A DNA stretch of 64,000 nt from Helianthus annuus (lineage: Eukaryota > Streptophyta > Magnoliopsida > Asterales > Asteraceae), in contig NC_035437.2 in the NCBI RefSeq assembly GCF_002127325.2, forward strand, positions 117,400,561-117,464,560, given 5' to 3'. Position 1 is the first letter of the stretch; every line of letters starts with the position of its first letter. The translations under genes were made by a program, and so were the position numbers. The notes beneath the pieces were generated by a model, which did not search any database, had not been told where the DNA came from, and worked only from the letters and a program-made list of their open reading frames with translations. This document shows, one piece after another, positions 61,118 to 64,000 of the stretch.

Positions 61118-63017
61118 CACACACTTTCTTATTTTCAGCTGCCAGCCTCTTGTTCTCAGCAACAACTTCTTCAACTTTCTTTTCAACATTTCTGACTTGT
61201 GAAGTGTTGGCAAAATCAAAATCTCCAACATCTAAAAGATTATCCTGTGGAGTATAAAGACCTCTGCTAGACAAACCAGGTTGCATTTGGGTGAGTGGAG
61301 GTGTTTGAAATATATCTTGTGAGGTAACAAAAGGTTGTTGGGGTGGTGTTGTTTGATGAATAGATGATGGTTGTCTTGGAGGTGTTGGTTGTTTAGGTGG
61401 TGAGGATTGTTGTGGTGGAGTAGGTTGTCGGGGTGGTGATTGGATAGGTGATTGTGGTGGTGTTGATTCATGTGGTGGTGTAGGTGGTTTCTTGGTTTGT
61501 TTCTTCTTTTTGAGCACAGTCTTTGGTACTTTGATCTTTGGAGTAGCTTTGACAATCTTTGGAGAAACTACTTTCTTTCAACCTCCAGCTTTCTTTCTAA
61601 CTCTTGGAGAAGATTGTGATCCTGAGACATGTTCTGGAGAAGGCACATAAACATCATCATCGTCCTTTTCCTGTCTCTTTCTCTTTCTTAACAGCTTCTC
61701 TTTTTCTATCTCTTCTTGAATTCTTTTTCGACTTTCAATCTCGTCAATACCATCATCTGAAGAACTTGATGAACTTGTTGTACTCTTATCTACATGGTCT
61801 CCTTCAATGTCTTCAACAATCTTTTCTTTCTCTTTCTGACTTTCAACATTTACAACTTGTTCAACATTAGCAACAATTTCTGGCCCTGTTTCTAAAACTT
61901 CAGTATCAAACAATACATCAGTATTAAATGGATCATCTTCAGTAGCTGCCACTTGTTCCTTTTCTGCAGTAACCACCGGATTATCTTCTTCCGGTTCATC
62001 AATCAAAGATATTGTTGTTGCTTTCTTTTGCTTCTTTCTAGGTTTTGATGACGATCCTTCACCCTGTTGAACTATAGGAGTCGCCTTTCTGCGTCTTCTC
62101 CCAGTTTCTTTCACATACCACTCATTCTTTGTGTTTTTGAACTCTGCAAGAACTTTCAACTCCTCAGCATACGCCGCTTCTTTCATCTCAGCTTCATTCC
62201 TCTAGTTCTGGTGTTCAACTGGATCTGGATCAGCATAGTTAGCATCTTTTATAGCCCCAAAGAATGCAAAATCAACTTTCGGTTCAGGGTGATTTGGGTG
62301 ATACTTCACAAGCTGTGTTTTTGTAATCTTGTTCATATGTGATTGCACCAATAAGTCATCTTTTATGTTTCTGTCGATCTCAGGATACGCGTGATCTATC
62401 AGCATCTGTACGAATCTCGGATACGTCCAAGACCTGACCTTTGATGTAATGTTCTCTGCCATGTAATGAAATATGATATGCGAAAAATTGTATTTCTTGT
62501 TTAGCACCAACGCAGTGACTATATTCATCTGGTAGTCACGCATCGCATCATAACCTCCTTTGGTGTGGCTTAATGACATCAGAATACAATGAATCAAAAA
62601 CTTGTAAGGCTTAGTGAATTTAGACTTCAGATAATTTCCAGTATTCAACGCTCCCTGATATCCCATTCTCAACATACACCCCTTCACCATTCTTTTTGGA
62701 AATCTCATTGGAGAATCTGCTTCATCAGGAAAATTAACAACTTCACGAATTAGAGCTTCGGTGACCAGAATCTTCTCCAACTTGCCATGTACTTCAACAA
62801 CTGAAGAGATAACTTTATTCTGCTCATCGTAGTTGGCATTCTTCCATAAACGTTCAATATGAGATCTATACACTGGTCTTTGATCAGTCAACGCCTTCTG
62901 AATGGGAATACGTCTCATGAACTCCAATATACCACTGAAATTGATCAGTTCCGGATATTTTTGAACATCCAAATCACAACAGCTGTTGTGAAGAGGATCA
63001 AATACCACATTAGACAC
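61118..63017 (-). pseudogene. Element E protein, N-terminal segment (exon 2)
   Basis: Residues 4 to about 636. It starts directly after a splice acceptor with VSNVVFDPLHNSCCDLDVQK. A globular N-terminal domain of about 260 residues contains LTDQRPVYRSHIERLW, YKFLIHCILMSLSH, LVLNKKYNFSHIIFHYM and SWTYPRFVQMLID. This pattern resembles a repetitive hypothetical-protein family I recall from Tanacetum that is sometimes mislabelled synaptobrevin/longin-like (memory only). Then come a TAG (62202), a basic and Ser-rich linker, TGA (61578), a Pro/Gln-rich stretch (PPRQPTPPQQ) and the start of a coiled coil (VEKKVEEVVAENKRLAAEN). The next codon is split by element G. The stops are in frame, with no frameshift. 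Function unknown. A Gag-like structural role is my inference from position. Confidence 0.78.
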
Positions 63018-63863
63018 CTGTAAATCACAAACACACTAAATCAGACACTTAGAAATTTTTTCAAACATGAAAATTTTACAAGTGCACAATAAGCGAAACA
63101 TAAGACTGCTCTTATAAACGAAACTATAACTTGTGCATAAAAGTGGAACATATACAAGCGGAACTGTGATGAACATACAAGCGGAACTGTGATGAACGTA
63201 TAAGCAAAACACATAATGAACTTATAAGCGGAACATGTAATGACCATACAAGCGAAACTGTGATGAACGTATAAGCAAAACACATAATGAACTTATAAGC
63301 GGAACATGTAATGACCATACAAGCGAAACATGTAATGACCATTTAAGCGAAACCACATACTTCCCTAAAAATGAAACCATCAATTGAACACATAAGCGGA
63401 ACCATTTATGCACTTAAAAGCGGAACCATCAATTGAACAAATAAGCGAAACCAGTTATGCACTTAAAAGCGGAACCTTGTGTTGCACACATAAGCGGAAC
63501 ATGTAAAATGATCGTTTAAGCGAAACCTTCATCAATCATTCAAAACTGATCACAACAAGCAATTGAACTCACCCACCTGTTATTTTGACAAAACCGAGAC
63601 TAGGGATATGTTTTAATTTCAATTTTGACATCTCTAAAACCCTAGATCTGAGATTGAAATATCTATGACTTGACACATACCATCAATCATCAAATTTGAA
63701 ACAATCAAAGCATAATATCATGATCTAGACATCAAAACGACTGTGCTAGTTTGTTTTCAAGCTTCAATTTCACATATAAAGGCCTAAATCTATGTTCAGT
63801 TATGCAAACATGACCGACAATTCAAAATAAGCATGAAATCGAACAAATTGAACGAAGACTTAC
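63018..63863 (-). other. Predicted 846-nt intron of the element E gene
   Basis: The donor AAG/GTAAGT (63866-63858) is a perfect plant consensus, and the acceptor GTTTGTGATTTACAG/GTG ends at 63018. The phase is 0. In-frame stops just upstream of 63017 (TAG at 63036-63038) and the lack of an ATG there support splicing. The intron contains the word array below. Confidence 0.7.
63088..63530. repeat. TAAGCGAAAC / AAGCGGAAC word array in the element E intron
   Basis: About 18 copies in one orientation at 20-27 bp spacing, with AAGCGAAAC and AAGCGGAAC as the two main forms and spacers such as ATGTAATGACC. A 71-bp block is duplicated (from 63174 and 63245). A further copy lies at about 63979. The element RNA (minus strand) would carry GTTTCGCTTA or GTTCCGCTTA. 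Confidence 0.85.
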
Positions 63864-63872
63864 CTTGCCCAT
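63864..63872 (-). CDS. Predicted three-codon first exon of the element E gene
   Basis: ATG GGC AAG immediately before the consensus donor GTAAGT. Spliced to 63017 it gives an in-frame start MGK-VSNVV. Without it the 1,282-codon frame has no ATG near its beginning. The prediction rests on splice consensus and frame only. Confidence 0.6.
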
Positions 63873-64000
63873 GATTGATCTACTAATAAAGTAACAAAAA
63901 CTGATGAAAATTGGGCAGCACAACACTTGAAAATGGTCGGAATAGGGTTCCGCTTCAAATCGCCGGAGAGAAAGTGACGTACAAGCGAAAGGGTAAAAGT
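63873..64000 (-). other. Element E 5' leader
   Basis: Untranslated leader upstream of the predicted start. It includes one more AAGCGAAAG word (63979). The window ends before the primer site and 5' LTR. Confidence 0.5.

Larger units (their letters stand above)
36408..64000 (-). mobile_element. Element E: LTR element encoding a large unrecognised protein
   Basis: The 3' LTR (36408-36857), polypurine tract, one large minus-strand gene with a 5' intron, and a leader are seen. The 5' LTR and primer site lie beyond 64000. Elements F and G sit in its gene. No protease, RT or integrase is present in the visible part, so it is non-autonomous unless something follows outside, which the gene-to-LTR spacing makes unlikely. 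Left target flank GATAG (36403-36407). LTR ends and purine tract resemble element B. Confidence 0.82.

Noticed and set aside
61118..63017. Host SNARE (synaptobrevin/longin) gene
   Set aside because: No transmembrane anchor or SNARE heptad at the end. The frame is bounded by LTR-element landmarks and only recalls a database label that I consider misapplied.

Overview
This window is plant nuclear DNA, almost certainly from a eudicot and probably Asteraceae. The evidence is an intron-split caffeate-type O-methyltransferase gene fragment, initiator-Met-tRNA primer sites (TGGTATCAGAGC), TATAAATA promoters in LTRs, and repeat-encoded proteins that resemble families I recall from composite genomes (memory, not a search). 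There are no bacterial-style genes, rRNA, tRNA or CRISPR.

Layout: 1-2479 is AT-rich DNA without a recognisable gene. 2480-3479 holds the last three exons of an O-methyltransferase, and 4393-4479 is a decayed piece of a second copy. From 4480 to the end the window is one nest of LTR retrotransposons. An LTR fragment (4480-4993) was hit by gypsy element A (+, 4994-29362, continuing beyond the window). A received B (-, 6686-13598, gag only) in its 5' LTR, C (-, 14458-23400, gypsy chromovirus) in its leader, and D (+, copia, 29363-36407, continuing outside) in its 3' LTR. D was split by E (-, 36408 to beyond 64000). E was split by F (+, 38187-52018, a three-LTR tandem array) and by G (+, 52693-61117, large non-coding LTR element). 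Direct target duplications prove B, C and F and, with one mismatch, G.

The most interesting object is E. Once F and G are ignored, its segments keep one reading frame of about 1,285 codons, with four in-frame stops. The protein is unfamiliar: N-terminal globular domain, basic/proline-rich linker, long coiled coil, acidic run, C-terminal globular domain and Lys-rich tail. It has no zinc knuckle, protease or reverse transcriptase. Its start appears to be a three-codon exon (ATG GGC AAG) followed by a consensus donor and an 846-nt intron, and that intron carries about 18 copies of a TAAGCGAAAC-like word. The same word forms a 36-bp perfect palindrome in E's LTR promoter, and a related word is repeated in the leader of B. 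B shares E's LTR ends and polypurine tract but encodes a CCHC Gag. B and E therefore look like two non-autonomous members of one lineage that carry different proteins and a common cis-acting repeat.

Two patterns cross family boundaries. Palindromes sit just upstream of the TATA box in the LTRs of A, B, D, E, F and G. A short hairpin sits just upstream of the polypurine tract in the four gypsy-type families A, C, F and G, with a compensatory base-pair change in G. All retroelement coding regions seen here carry stops, frameshifts, deletions or active-site changes, so none looks autonomous.
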